From positions 29,181 to 93,180 of the forward strand of contig JAEUJN010000029.1 of the NCBI GenBank assembly GCA_016794595.1: 64,000 nt of DNA, written 5' to 3'. Numbering within the stretch: position 1 is the first letter of the stretch; every line of letters starts with the position of its first letter. Source of the DNA: Kineosporiaceae bacterium (lineage in GTDB: Bacteria > Actinomycetota > Actinomycetes > Actinomycetales > Kineosporiaceae). Position numbers and translations under genes: made by a program. The notes below the pieces were generated by a model. That model had not been told where the DNA came from, did no database searches, and worked only from the letters and a program-made list of their open reading frames with translations. Positions 35,110 to 43,550 of this stretch are shown piece after piece.

Positions 35110-35604
35110 ATGGCTTTCAAGGTCGGCATGACGGTCGTGCACCCGCAGCACGGGGCGGCTCAAATCGTTGAGACTGAGGTCCGGGTCGTTCAGGGGGAGG
35201 AGCGTCAGTACCTCGTCCTCCGGCCCACCGAGAAGGTCACCCAGAGCGATCTGACGATCAAGGTCCCGGCCCAGAACGTCGAACTGGTGGGGCTGCGCGA
35301 CGTGGTCGGTCAGGAAGGTCTGGACCGGATGTTCGAGGTGCTCCGCGCCTCCTACGCCGAGGAGCCGACCAACTGGTCGCGCCGGTACAAGGCCAACCTG
35401 GAGAAGCTCCACTCCGGTGACGTCATCAAGGTCGCCGAGGTCGTTCGTGACCTGACCCGTCGTGACCAGGGTCGCGGCCTGTCCACGGGTGAGAAGCAGA
35501 TGTTGGGTCGTGCGCGAACGATCCTTGTGTCCGAGCTTGCGCTTGCCGAACAGACCAATGAGGACAAGGCGGCGGCCATCCTCGACGAGGTGCTCGCCTC
35601 CTGA
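35110..35604 (+). CDS. carD: RNA polymerase-binding transcription factor CarD
   Basis: A 164-residue global regulator of normal length. The Tudor-like RNA-polymerase-interacting domain (1-60) begins [17 protein letters not shown]. The helical DNA-binding domain has [20 protein letters not shown] with the conserved Trp near residue 80. [20 protein letters not shown] is the typical C-terminal segment. CarD stabilises the RNA polymerase open complex at rRNA and many other promoters. The start follows GGAAAGGGGA. It heads the carD-(PIN/TRAM)-ispD-like-ispF-cysS block. Confidence 0.96.
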   Translation: MAFKVGMTVVHPQHGAAQIVETEVRVVQGEERQYLVLRPTEKVTQSDLTIKVPAQNVELVGLRDVVGQEGLDRMFEVLRASYAEEPTNWSRRYKANLEKLHSGDVIKVAEVVRDLTRRDQGRGLSTGEKQMLGRARTILVSELALAEQTNEDKAAAILDEVLAS

Positions 35605-35652
35605 CCACCTCGTGGTCTCGGCCGCCGGTCTGGAGAGGCGAAGGGCGGGACC

Positions 35653-36840
35653 GTGCGCACCCGGGAGAAGACCGTTCCCCAGAACCTGGTGGAGCTCTTG
35701 CGGTTCTGCGTGGTCGCGTTCCTGGCCGGGGTGGGGCATCGGCTGGCGAGTGGGTTCGGCGGTGACGAACGGGTCATCGGGATCTTCGATGCCCCCTCCC
35801 TGGGGGTCGTCCTGGGTGCCGCGACCGGCTACGTCCTCGGGGGGATCGTCGCTCGGCTGACCTTCCGCACGGTGTCCCGGACGGAACGGGCGCTGTCCGG
35901 GCGCTCCGCCGAGCAGTTGCTCGCCGGGCTCACCGGGGCCGTGGGCGGGGTGATGCTCGCGGCGGCCCTGACCTGGCCGATGTTGCTGGTGGGGTCGACC
36001 GCGCTCACTGCACCGATCTTCGTGTTCGTCCTGATCACCCTGGGCAGCCTGGGGTATCGCGTCGGGCTGAGTCAGCGGGACGGAGTGCTGTCCATGCTGG
36101 GTGGCAGCGGCCGGCTGGGCATGCCCCGGGCCGCGGCCTCCGCCCTGCCCATGGTGATCGACACCTCGGTGACCATCGACGGCCGGGTGCTCGAGGTCGT
36201 GCGCTCCGGGTTCTTGCACGGCCACCTGGTGGTCCCTGAGCCGGTGCTCGGTGAACTCCAGCGCATGGCGGACGACTCCGAGGACCAGCGCCGGGCCAAG
36301 GGCCGGCGCGGTCTCGACGTCCTGGAGGCCCTGCGCCAGGAGCGGGGTGTGGACCTCGAGGTGATCGGGGACGAGGCCCCCGACACCCGGGAGGTGGACG
36401 CGAAGCTGGTGCACATCTGTCTGGCGCGACGGGCTGCCCTGCTCACCCTGGACACCAACCTCGCCCGGGTGGCCACGGTGGCCGGCTGCCGGGTGCTCAA
36501 CCTGCACGCCCTGACTCTCTCCCTGCGGCCCCCGGTGGCCGCCGGGGAGCGGATCTCCCTGCACCTGACGCGGGCGGGCAAGGAGCCGGGGCAGGCCGTC
36601 GGCTACCTGGACGACGGGACCATGGTGGTCGTGGACCGCTCCCGCGACCGGGTCGGCCAGGACGTCGACGCGGTGGTCACCAGCGTCCTGCTCACCGCGA
36701 ACGGGCGGATGGTCTTCGCCAAGCCGCTGGGGGAGGAGGCCCTGCCGCGGCAGCGGGCAGCCGAGATCACCATGCAGATCGCCGCAGCGGCCCGCCGTCC
36801 GGCCCCCCCGGCCGAGGACGACCGCGCGGGCGGCGCCTGA
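35653..36840 (+). CDS. PIN-TRAM domain membrane protein (YacL-like)
   Basis: A 395-residue protein from a GTG. The N-terminal third has membrane helices (LGVVLGAATGYVLGGIVARL, AVGGVMLAAALTWPMLLVG, IFVFVLITLGSLGY). A PIN-type nuclease domain follows (about 170-290) with MVIDTSVTIDGRVLEV, LGELQRMADDSEDQRRAKGR and LTLDTNLARVA, which supply the acidic metal ligands. A C-terminal TRAM domain (about 305-370) includes GQAVGYLDDGTMVVVDRSRD. Bacillus YacL has the same architecture. RNase activity and its RNA target are inferred only. Confidence 0.9.
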   Translation: MRTREKTVPQNLVELLRFCVVAFLAGVGHRLASGFGGDERVIGIFDAPSLGVVLGAATGYVLGGIVARLTFRTVSRTERALSGRSAEQLLAGLTGAVGGVMLAAALTWPMLLVGSTALTAPIFVFVLITLGSLGYRVGLSQRDGVLSMLGGSGRLGMPRAAASALPMVIDTSVTIDGRVLEVVRSGFLHGHLVVPEPVLGELQRMADDSEDQRRAKGRRGLDVLEALRQERGVDLEVIGDEAPDTREVDAKLVHICLARRAALLTLDTNLARVATVAGCRVLNLHALTLSLRPPVAAGERISLHLTRAGKEPGQAVGYLDDGTMVVVDRSRDRVGQDVDAVVTSVLLTANGRMVFAKPLGEEALPRQRAAEITMQIAAAARRPAPPAEDDRAGGA

Positions 36841-36842
36841 CC

Positions 36843-37520
36843 ATGGCCGCAGGGTCCCCGTGGGCGGCTGCGCTGCCCGATCCGGTCACCGGGCGACTGC
36901 CGACCACCGGCGAGGTGTTGTGCGTCCTGCTGCCGGCATCGGACTGCGCCGGCACGTGGAGCGTCGCCGGGGCCTCGCTGCTGGAGCGTGCCGTGGCCAC
37001 GGTGCGGGCCGCCGTCCCCGGGTGCGCCGTGATCACCTCGCCCCTGGAGGCAGGGTTGGCCTACCTGGTCGATTCCTCGGACGCCGAACTGGTGCTCGTC
37101 CACGACCCGACCTACGCCCTGATGACCCCCGAGCTCGTGCGCCTCGTCCAGGATGCGGTGGACGGTCCGGATGCCGCCGCGGTGCTGGTCACGGCGGTCA
37201 CCGACACCCTCAAGCGGGTCGGCGCTGACGACCGCCTGCGCGAGACCGTGGACCGCGGCGTCGTGCAGGCGCTCATCGGGCCGCTCGCGGTCACTCCGCC
37301 GGTGCTGGCCGCCACCCTGGCTGCGGTACGGCTGCAAGGCCCGGCCGACGAGCGGCTGGTTGCCCTGGTCGAGGCCATCGAGCGACTCGTGGGCGTGCGC
37401 CGGGTGGTCGTGGACAACCCGGGCCCGCGGTCCCACCGCGTGGTCACCCAGGACGACGCGCGCTATGCCGATGCCCTGCTCGCCAGCAGGGCGGCGGCCA
37501 CCGGAAGGTCGCCGGCGTAA
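36843..37520 (+). CDS. Degenerate IspD-family cytidylyltransferase paralogue
   Basis: A 225-residue protein with IspD-like sequence in order: VLCVLLPASDCAGTWSVAG, ELVLVHDPTYALMTPELVR, VTAVTDTLKRVGADDRLRET with VDRGVVQALIGP, then [20 protein letters not shown]. Active IspD reads AAGxGxR at the nucleotide loop, HDxARP in the centre, and DRxxxxxxQTPQ later. Here the Gly-rich Arg loop is absent, the Arg after the central His-Asp is absent, and TPQ is lost, so catalysis is unlikely. It sits 2 bases after the PIN-TRAM gene, in the carD-ispD-ispF position of other actinobacteria. Its 3' end overlaps the convergent ispD by 58 bases. Confidence 0.7.
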   Translation: MAAGSPWAAALPDPVTGRLPTTGEVLCVLLPASDCAGTWSVAGASLLERAVATVRAAVPGCAVITSPLEAGLAYLVDSSDAELVLVHDPTYALMTPELVRLVQDAVDGPDAAAVLVTAVTDTLKRVGADDRLRETVDRGVVQALIGPLAVTPPVLAATLAAVRLQGPADERLVALVEAIERLVGVRRVVVDNPGPRSHRVVTQDDARYADALLASRAAATGRSPA

Positions 37521-38191
37521 GTGATCTTGAGGTTGGTCGCCGAGCCCGTGATCACCTGGACCGACAGGTCGCTGTAGCGCTCGACAGTGGAGGCGGTGTC
37601 GGTCCCCTGCCACCCGTCGTGGTCCGCAGCCGCGAAGGCCCTCAGCAGATCCCTGGCCCGGAATGCCTGGGGGGTCTGCACGCGCACCAGGCGGGTGTCG
37701 ACGGTCGCCTGGGCAAGTTCGGGTCCGCCGTCGACCGACAGAAGGGGACCGGCCGCGACCGCGGGCAGGGCGCCGCCCGTCTCGGCGGCCACCTCGATCA
37801 CCTCGGCGAACAACTCGGTGCCGGCCAGGGGCCGGGCGCCGTCGTGAACGGCCACCACGTCCAGCTCGCCCGCCTGGATCGCCTCTGCCAGGTGGGCGAG
37901 CGCGGCGCTCTCGGAGGCGTGCCGGGTGGCGCCCCCGTCGATCACCTCGAGGCTCGACGCCCCTGGCTGGTCGGCCAGCAGGCGGCGCACGGCAGCGGCG
38001 TCCTGGGGGCGCACCACGAGAACCAGGCGCCGGACGCCGGGGGTTCGCGCGGCGGCGTCCAGGGACCAGGCGATCACGGGCCGCCCGGCCAACGGCAGGT
38101 ACACCTTGTTGATCGCCTCGCCCCGCTCGTCGGTGGCACCGAGGCGCGAGCCGCCGCCCCCGGCCAGGACCACGATGGCCGCGCGCGTCAT
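37463..38191 (-). CDS. ispD: 2-C-methyl-D-erythritol 4-phosphate cytidylyltransferase
   Basis: A 242-residue IspD. The nucleotide-binding loop is [20 protein letters not shown], followed by [17 protein letters not shown] with Lys. The CTP/metal site is [12 protein letters not shown] near residue 110. [17 protein letters not shown] and [14 protein letters not shown] then [14 protein letters not shown] are the substrate motifs. It converts MEP to CDP-ME in the non-mevalonate isoprenoid pathway. It is read opposite to carD and ispF, unlike the usual co-directional order, and is tail to tail with a degenerate paralogue. The ATG at 38191 is 52 bases from the divergent ispF start. Confidence 0.9.
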   Translation of the reverse strand: MTRAAIVVLAGGGGSRLGATDERGEAINKVYLPLAGRPVIAWSLDAAARTPGVRRLVLVVRPQDAAAVRRLLADQPGASSLEVIDGGATRHASESAALAHLAEAIQAGELDVVAVHDGARPLAGTELFAEVIEVAAETGGALPAVAAGPLLSVDGGPELAQATVDTRLVRVQTPQAFRARDLLRAFAAADHDGWQGTDTASTVERYSDLSVQVITGSATNLKITYAGDLPVAAALLASRASA

Positions 38192-38243
38192 GCGCTCCAC
38201 TGTAGGCAGCGGCTCGGGGCGCGGTGGCCGTACGGTGGGCGCC

Positions 38244-38771
38244 GTGAGCGGATCCACCTCCAGTGCCTGGCCGATGCGCACGGGGATCGGCGTGGATGTG
38301 CACCGTTTCGCCGATCCGATGCCCGGCGAGCCGGGGCCTGCGCTGCGCATGGCCGGGCTGGACTGGCCGGGCGAGCGAGGCCTCGAGGGGCACTCGGACG
38401 CCGATGTCGCCGCGCACGCCTGCTGCGACGCCCTGCTCTCGGCCGCCGGGCTGGGGGACCTGGGGTCGAACTTCGGTACCGCCCGCCCGGAATGGGCCGG
38501 CGCAGCGGGGACGACCCTGCTGGCCGAGACCGCCCGCCGGGTGCGCTCGGCCGGCTTCGAGGTGGTCAACGTGGCGGTGCAGGTGATCGGCAACCGGCCG
38601 CGGGTCGGCACCCGGCGGGCCGAGGCGCAGCAGGTGCTGTCGCAGGCCTGTGGGGCGCCGGTCTCGGTCTCGGGCACCACGACCGACGGTCTTGGCCTGA
38701 CCGGCCGGGGCGAGGGAGTGGCAGCCATCGCGACGGCGCTGCTGGTCGCCGGGGTGACCGGGACGGCGTGA
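38244..38771 (+). CDS. ispF: 2-C-methyl-D-erythritol 2,4-cyclodiphosphate synthase
   Basis: A 175-residue IspF from a GTG. It has [12 protein letters not shown] (metal ligands Asp and His), [30 protein letters not shown] and [20 protein letters not shown] at the C-terminus. It makes the cyclic diphosphate in the MEP pathway, two steps after IspD. It is divergent from ispD with a 52-base gap, so a promoter may lie there. It has an extra N-terminal leader of about 13 residues. Confidence 0.94.
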   Translation: MSGSTSSAWPMRTGIGVDVHRFADPMPGEPGPALRMAGLDWPGERGLEGHSDADVAAHACCDALLSAAGLGDLGSNFGTARPEWAGAAGTTLLAETARRVRSAGFEVVNVAVQVIGNRPRVGTRRAEAQQVLSQACGAPVSVSGTTTDGLGLTGRGEGVAAIATALLVAGVTGTA

Positions 38772-38805
38772 CGGATCGGGACGGTGTGGCGGATACAGTG
38801 CCGCC

Positions 38806-39189
38806 GTGACCGTGCTCTCCGAAGCCGACAAGGCCCTCCTCGACGCCCCCGAGTACGCCACCGTGGCAACCATCGATCCCGACGGACAACCTCAGCTGTC
38901 GGTGGTCTGGGTCGGCCGCGACGGCGACGACGTCCTGTTCTCGACCCTGAAGGGGCGCCGCAAGACCCGCAATCTCGAGCGGGATCCCCGGGCGAGTGTG
39001 CTGATCTTCCCCAGGGAGGATCCGTACCACTACCTCGAGCTCCGGGGCACGGTGAGCATGGTCGAGGACCCCACGGCCGCGTACATCGACGAGATGGCCC
39101 TGAAGTACACCGGCGTCGCTCGCTTCGACGGCCCCCGCGAGGGCCGGATCGTCGTCCGGCTCACCCCCCACCACGTCGTCACCCACTGA
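38806..39189 (+). CDS. PPOX-class F420-dependent flavin-fold oxidoreductase
   Basis: A 127-residue split-barrel protein. LDAPEYATVATIDPDGQPQL is the typical PPOX-type start. FSTLKGRRKTRNLERDPRAS carries Lys/Arg residues that contact the cofactor phosphate in the F420-dependent family. It lies 34 bases after ispF. The substrate is unknown. FMN use is an alternative. Confidence 0.85.
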   Translation: MTVLSEADKALLDAPEYATVATIDPDGQPQLSVVWVGRDGDDVLFSTLKGRRKTRNLERDPRASVLIFPREDPYHYLELRGTVSMVEDPTAAYIDEMALKYTGVARFDGPREGRIVVRLTPHHVVTH

Positions 39190-39205
39190 CCCGCGTCCCC
39201 GCCCA

Positions 39206-39309
39206 CAACCCGCTCATGCTCCCCAGGTGACTGGCCATGCTCCGCCAGTGGCGCCCGATATCGTTGTCATCGAGTTGTCGGGCAGCAGCCGCGGAGCATG
39301 AGCGGGTTG
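39206..39309. repeat. 104-bp element with 17-bp perfect terminal inverted repeats
   Basis: CAACCCGCTCATGCTCC (39206-39222) is exactly inverted at 39293-39309. An internal CATGCTCCGC near 39236 can pair instead with the right arm (GCGGAGCATG at 39291-39300). The core contains a GTTGTCATCGA/GTTGTC direct repeat. It fills the gap before cysS. I see no target-site duplication. It may be a small mobile or REP-like repeat, or a structured leader with two alternative hairpins. Confidence 0.65.
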
Positions 39310-39332
39310 GGGTGGGCCGGTAGCCTGACCGG

Positions 39333-40805
39333 GTGAGTCTTCGCCTCTACGACACTGCCGTCCACGCCGTCCGGGACTTCGTCCCGCTGGTGCCCGGGAA
39401 GGCCGGCGTCTACGTGTGCGGGGCCACCCCTCAATCGGGGCCGCACATCGGTCACCTGCGAGCGGCCGTCAGCTTCGACGTCCTGCGCCGCTGGCTGATC
39501 CGCAGCGGGTACGAGGTGACCTACCTGCGCAACGTCACCGACATCGACGACAAGATCCTGGCCAGGTCGGCGGAGGCCGGTAGGCCGTGGTGGGCGCACG
39601 CGTTCACCTACGAGCTGGAGTTCGCCGCCGCCTACGAGGCGGTGAACACGCTACGGCCGACCTACGAACCCCGGGCCACCGGTCACGTGAGCGACATGGT
39701 CGACCTGATCGCCCGGCTGGTCGAGGCAGGTCATGCCTACCCGGCGCCGGACGGCTCGGGCGACGTCTACTTCGATGTCGCCTCCTGGCCCGATTACGGC
39801 GAACTCACCCACCAGCGCCTCGCCGACATGGCGCCGGCCGAGGACACCGACGCCGTCGAGACCGCTGCCCGCAAGCGGGATCCGCGCGACTTCGCGCTCT
39901 GGAAGGGCGCCAAGGACGGCGAGCCGCTCACCGCCTCCTGGCCGACCCCGTGGGGGCGCGGCCGGCCCGGCTGGCACCTCGAGTGCTCGGCCATGGCCAC
40001 CCGGTACCTCGGCGCCGAGTTCGACATCCACGGCGGTGGGCTGGATCTGCGCTTTCCCCACCACGAGAACGAGGTTGCCCAGTCGCGGGCGGCCGGGGAC
40101 CGCTTCGCCCGCTACTGGCTGCACAACGGCTGGGTGGTGCAGGGCGGGGAGAAGATGAGCAAGTCGCTGGGCAACGTGATGTCGATGGACGCTCTGCTGC
40201 ACCGGGTTCCAGCAGCCGTGATCAGGTACGTGCTCGCCGTCCCGCACTACCGCTCGAACATCGAGGTGATCGTGCCGGACTCCCTGGAGGAGGCCCGGAC
40301 CGCCTACGAGCGGATCGAGAACTTCCTGGTCCGGGCCGCCGAGACCTGCGGGGACGCGGTGTCGGTGGCCGGTGCCGATGCGCTGGCGGCGGTCGACCTG
40401 CCGACGGCCTTCGTGACCGCGATGGACGACGACCTGGGCACCCCGGCCGCGACGGCGGTGCTGCACGAGAGCGTGCGGGCCGGCAACACGGCCCTGGCCG
40501 GCGGCGACAAGGACGGCGCCGCGGCACTGGCCCTGCAGGTGCGGGCGATGGCCGACGTGCTCGGGCTCGACCCGCTGGACCCGCACTGGCGCACCGGGTT
40601 CGGCGGCTCGGGTGAGGATGCCGACCCGGCGCGGGCCGCCCTGGACGCGCTGGTGCAGGCCGAGCTGGCCGCGCGGTCCGCCGCCCGCCAGCGGCGCGAT
40701 TTCGCCGCCGCAGATGCCATCCGTGATCGGCTGACGGCCGCCGGGATCGCGGTGGAGGACACCGCGCACGGCGCCCGCTGGACTCTTGCCCCGAGGGAGA
40801 ACTGA
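39333..40805 (+). CDS. cysS: Cysteinyl-tRNA synthetase
   Basis: A 490-residue class I synthetase from a [23 protein letters not shown] contains the zinc-ligand Cys and the HIGH-type motif. [20 protein letters not shown] then [14 protein letters not shown] gives the other zinc ligands. KMSKSLGN starts near residue 274. It is of normal length and charges tRNA-Cys, needed here for both protein and mycothiol synthesis. The stop overlaps the ATG of rlmB (TGATG), so they are coupled. A 104-bp inverted-repeat element lies upstream. Confidence 0.96.
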   Translation: MSLRLYDTAVHAVRDFVPLVPGKAGVYVCGATPQSGPHIGHLRAAVSFDVLRRWLIRSGYEVTYLRNVTDIDDKILARSAEAGRPWWAHAFTYELEFAAAYEAVNTLRPTYEPRATGHVSDMVDLIARLVEAGHAYPAPDGSGDVYFDVASWPDYGELTHQRLADMAPAEDTDAVETAARKRDPRDFALWKGAKDGEPLTASWPTPWGRGRPGWHLECSAMATRYLGAEFDIHGGGLDLRFPHHENEVAQSRAAGDRFARYWLHNGWVVQGGEKMSKSLGNVMSMDALLHRVPAAVIRYVLAVPHYRSNIEVIVPDSLEEARTAYERIENFLVRAAETCGDAVSVAGADALAAVDLPTAFVTAMDDDLGTPAATAVLHESVRAGNTALAGGDKDGAAALALQVRAMADVLGLDPLDPHWRTGFGGSGEDADPARAALDALVQAELAARSAARQRRDFAAADAIRDRLTAAGIAVEDTAHGARWTLAPREN

Positions 40806-41830
40806 TGCCAGGCAGCACCGGACGTCGCGGCGCGGTACGTCGTGAGGGGTCCAAGAAGGGCGCGACGGTCGGCTCGGGGGGGCAACGCAGCAAGGGGCTG
40901 TCGGGCAAGGGGCCCACCCCCAAGGCCACCGAGCGCACCGGCCACCCGGCCGCCCGCCGATCCGCGAGTGCCACGCGGGCCGCCGGTGCCGGACGGGCCG
41001 CAGGGTCCGGGCGGGCGGCGGCTGCGGCGGGCGGACCCCGGAGCGGTGCGTCGCGGCCGGGGCGGCCGCGAGCGCGGTCCACCGGCGAGGGCCCGGAGTA
41101 CGTGGCCGGGCGCAACCCGGTGGTCGAGGCGCTGCGGGCCGGGGTTCCGGTCAAGGCGGTCTATGTGGCGACCCGGGTCGAGCAGGACGCGCGGATCAAG
41201 GAGGCGCTGAAGGCCGCCGCCGATCGGCGGCTGCCCCTGCTGGAGGTCACCAAGACCGACCTGGACCGGATGACCGACGGGGCCGTGCACCAGGGCATCG
41301 CCGCCCAGGTACCGGCCTATGAGTACGCCCAGATCGACGATCTGCTCGCCCGCGCGGACGGCGCCGGGCAGGTCTGCCTGCTGGTCGCCCTCGACGGGGT
41401 GACCGATCCGCGCAACCTGGGCGCCGTCGTCCGGTCGGTTGCCGCCTTCGGGGGCCACGGGGTGATCGTGCCCGAACGCCGCTCGGCCGGGATGACCGCC
41501 TCGGCCTGGAAGACCTCGGCGGGGGCGGCCGCCCGGGTCCGGGTGGCCCGGGTGACCAACCTGACCCGCTCGCTGGAGCAGCTGAAGAAGGCCGGCTGCT
41601 TCGTCGCCGGGCTGGACGCCGACGGCGAACTGGACCTGCCCGACCTGGAGGCGGCGACCGAGCCCCTGGTGCTCGTCGTGGGGTCCGAGGGCAAGGGGCT
41701 GAGCCGGCTGGTGCGGGCGGCCTGTGACGTGGTGATCTCCATCCCCATGGCGGCCGGGACGGAGTCGTTGAACGCCGGGGTGGCCGCCGGGGTTGCCCTC
41801 TACGAGGTGGCGCGGCGGCGCGGCGCATGA
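40805..41830 (+). CDS. rlmB: 23S rRNA (guanosine-2'-O-)-methyltransferase RlmB
   Basis: A 341-residue SpoU/TrmH-family enzyme. The first ~95 residues are a basic Gly/Ala/Arg/Ser-rich extension, as in actinobacterial homologues. [20 protein letters not shown] opens the substrate-binding domain. The knotted SAM domain has [35 protein letters not shown] and [20 protein letters not shown], the three SpoU motifs. It likely methylates a G in 23S rRNA. The mycobacterial Rv3579c-Rv3580c order with cysS is preserved. Confidence 0.93.
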   Translation: MPGSTGRRGAVRREGSKKGATVGSGGQRSKGLSGKGPTPKATERTGHPAARRSASATRAAGAGRAAGSGRAAAAAGGPRSGASRPGRPRARSTGEGPEYVAGRNPVVEALRAGVPVKAVYVATRVEQDARIKEALKAAADRRLPLLEVTKTDLDRMTDGAVHQGIAAQVPAYEYAQIDDLLARADGAGQVCLLVALDGVTDPRNLGAVVRSVAAFGGHGVIVPERRSAGMTASAWKTSAGAAARVRVARVTNLTRSLEQLKKAGCFVAGLDADGELDLPDLEAATEPLVLVVGSEGKGLSRLVRAACDVVISIPMAAGTESLNAGVAAGVALYEVARRRGA

Positions 41831-43173
41831 CCTCGGCCGCGGCCGTGATCCGGGTCGAGCAGCCCCCGGACGCCGCGGCCGTGGGAGCGCTGCTGCGCCG
41901 CTGCTTCTCCGGCGAGCCGGTCGATGCCCTCGTCCAGGCCCTGCGGGCGGGCCCCGGGTACCTGCCCGAGCTGGCTCTGGTGGCCGTGGACGAGAGGATC
42001 CCGGGTGGGATCGCGGGCTACGTGGCGATCACCCGGACGGCCGCCGCGGAGTCCCCGGACCGCCTGGACGAGAACGGGTTTCACCGGGCAGAGCCGCTGC
42101 TCTGCTTGTCGCCCTTGGCCGTCCACCCCGCTGCGGCCGGACGCGGGCTGGCCCGCGCGCTGGTCGAGGAGGTCCTGGCGCGGGCCGCCCGGCACCGCCC
42201 CGAGCCGTACGTGGTGCTCGAGGGCGATCCGGCGCTCTACCGCCGGTTCGGATTCGTCGCCGCCGGGCAGGTGGGCCTGCGATCGCCGTCCCAGCGAATC
42301 CCGCAGTCAGCGTTCCAGGCGGCTGTGCTGCCCGCTACGGGGGACCGGCCGCGGGGCCGGGTGGTCTACGACGAGGTGTTCTGGACAGGGATCACGCCTG
42401 GCCTGCCGTTCGAGGGCATCGCCTGGCTGGACGAGTTGGAGCAGTGCTGCCGTGGGCTGGAGCGTCTGCTGCGGGAGCGGGTGGAGGCCTCGGGGCCGGC
42501 GACCGTGCTGGCCACCGAGGTCCCTGCCTGTCCCGGCTGGACCGTCGCCGACGTGCTCGATCACCTGGCCACCATCCACCGGGTGGTGATCGCGTGGCTG
42601 CGTGAGGGGCGCCGTCCGCGCGCCGCCCCGCCGGCGCGGGGTGAGGGGCCGATCGACCGGTTCGGTCGAGGCTGGCGGGCGGTGCACGACGAGTTGTCGG
42701 CGCGGTCCGGTGATCAGCCGGCCGCCACCTGGTGCCCCTGGGAGGCCACGGTGGCGTTCTGGCAGCGGCGCATGGCGCACGAGCATGCGGTTCACGTCGC
42801 CGACCTCGGGGAGGCGCTCGAGGGCTCTTGGCAGGCGCCCCCCGACCTCGCCGTGGACGGCGTGGACGAGGCGCTGCGGTTGTGGCTGGGCACCCGGCTG
42901 GGTGCCGAGGTCCGCGGCCGGGGGGACGGCGTGCGGATCGTCGCGCACGAAGGTCCGGCCCGGTCCTGGACCGTGGTGCTGCACCAGCGATTCGCCGAGA
43001 TCCACGAGCTGGCCGAGATCGCGGGACACCCGGTGCCGGTCGAGGCGGAGGTCAGCGGGCCACCGGTCGAGCTGTACCGCTGGGTCTGGGGGCGGCAGGC
43101 ACGGGTCAGCGTGACCGGTGACCCAGAGTCGGCGCAGGTGCTACGCGAGGCCCTGGTGCGGGCCTGCCGCTGA
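41827..43173 (+). CDS. GNAT acetyltransferase fused to an MDMPI-type mycothiol domain
   Basis: A 448-residue two-domain protein. Residues about 5-200 form a GNAT domain (YhbS-like) with [20 protein letters not shown] (acetyl-CoA loop) and [18 protein letters not shown]. Residues about 205-445 resemble the mycothiol-dependent maleylpyruvate isomerase/DinB family: [20 protein letters not shown] opens it, and [18 protein letters not shown] supplies the typical H-E-x3-H metal site near residue 318. MDMPI-type proteins use mycothiol as cofactor, fitting mshA/mshD here. The reading frame is continuous. The fusion is unusual to me. The ATG overlaps the rlmB stop (ATGA). Confidence 0.8.
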   Translation: MTSAAAVIRVEQPPDAAAVGALLRRCFSGEPVDALVQALRAGPGYLPELALVAVDERIPGGIAGYVAITRTAAAESPDRLDENGFHRAEPLLCLSPLAVHPAAAGRGLARALVEEVLARAARHRPEPYVVLEGDPALYRRFGFVAAGQVGLRSPSQRIPQSAFQAAVLPATGDRPRGRVVYDEVFWTGITPGLPFEGIAWLDELEQCCRGLERLLRERVEASGPATVLATEVPACPGWTVADVLDHLATIHRVVIAWLREGRRPRAAPPARGEGPIDRFGRGWRAVHDELSARSGDQPAATWCPWEATVAFWQRRMAHEHAVHVADLGEALEGSWQAPPDLAVDGVDEALRLWLGTRLGAEVRGRGDGVRIVAHEGPARSWTVVLHQRFAEIHELAEIAGHPVPVEAEVSGPPVELYRWVWGRQARVSVTGDPESAQVLREALVRACR

Positions 43174-43194
43174 CGAGGGCGGCCAGCGGGTTTT

Positions 43195-43208
43195 GTGTGC
43201 GTGAACAC
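43195..43208 (+). promoter_or_regulatory. Dyad upstream of the small acidic protein gene
   Basis: GTGT-GCGTGA-ACAC resembles a loose CRP/FNR-type half-site pair (consensus TGTGA-N6-TCACA) and is followed by a second dyad, GGGCAA-AC-TTGCCC (43210-43223). Regulator unknown. Confidence 0.25.
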
Positions 43209-43344
43209 TGGGCAAACTTGCCCGGGGTCGGGCCTTACGCCCCGGGCGCCGGCGGGAGATCGTTCGGACACTCGAGATCACAACGACTGATCGGCGGGCG
43301 CCGCGACCCTGTGGCCTCGCCCGGTGAGGAAGGCCGGTGCCGCC

Positions 43345-43539
43345 ATGACCATGCAGGACATCAGGCCGGCTGACAGTGACCACGACAGCCTGTTCGCGAC
43401 CGGTCGGCCCCGCTGGTTCCGCTGGGGCAGCCTCCTGCCCGCTCAGCCGGGCGGGGGCGGCATCGACGACGTCCTGATCGAGATCGAGGACGAGTCCCCG
43501 CTCGCCCCGCTGGCCTGGGAGCACTCCCTGCACCACTGA
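43345..43539 (+). CDS. Small acidic hypothetical protein
   Basis: A 64-residue protein beginning MTMQDIRPADSDHDSLFATG. It has a Trp-rich centre (PRWFRWGSLLPAQP), then IDDVLIEIEDESPLAPLAWE, ending HSLHH. GAGGAAGG 11 bases before the ATG supports translation, with GTG at 43324 as alternative. No known domain. It lies alone between the fusion gene and the convergent DUF4032 gene. Confidence 0.5.
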   Translation: MTMQDIRPADSDHDSLFATGRPRWFRWGSLLPAQPGGGGIDDVLIEIEDESPLAPLAWEHSLHH

Positions 43540-43550
43540 GCGAGCGGTCG

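Noticed and set aside
43195..43208. True CRP-binding site
   Set aside because: The outer bases do not match the TGTGA-N6-TCACA consensus, so the dyad is listed only as a weak regulatory candidate.
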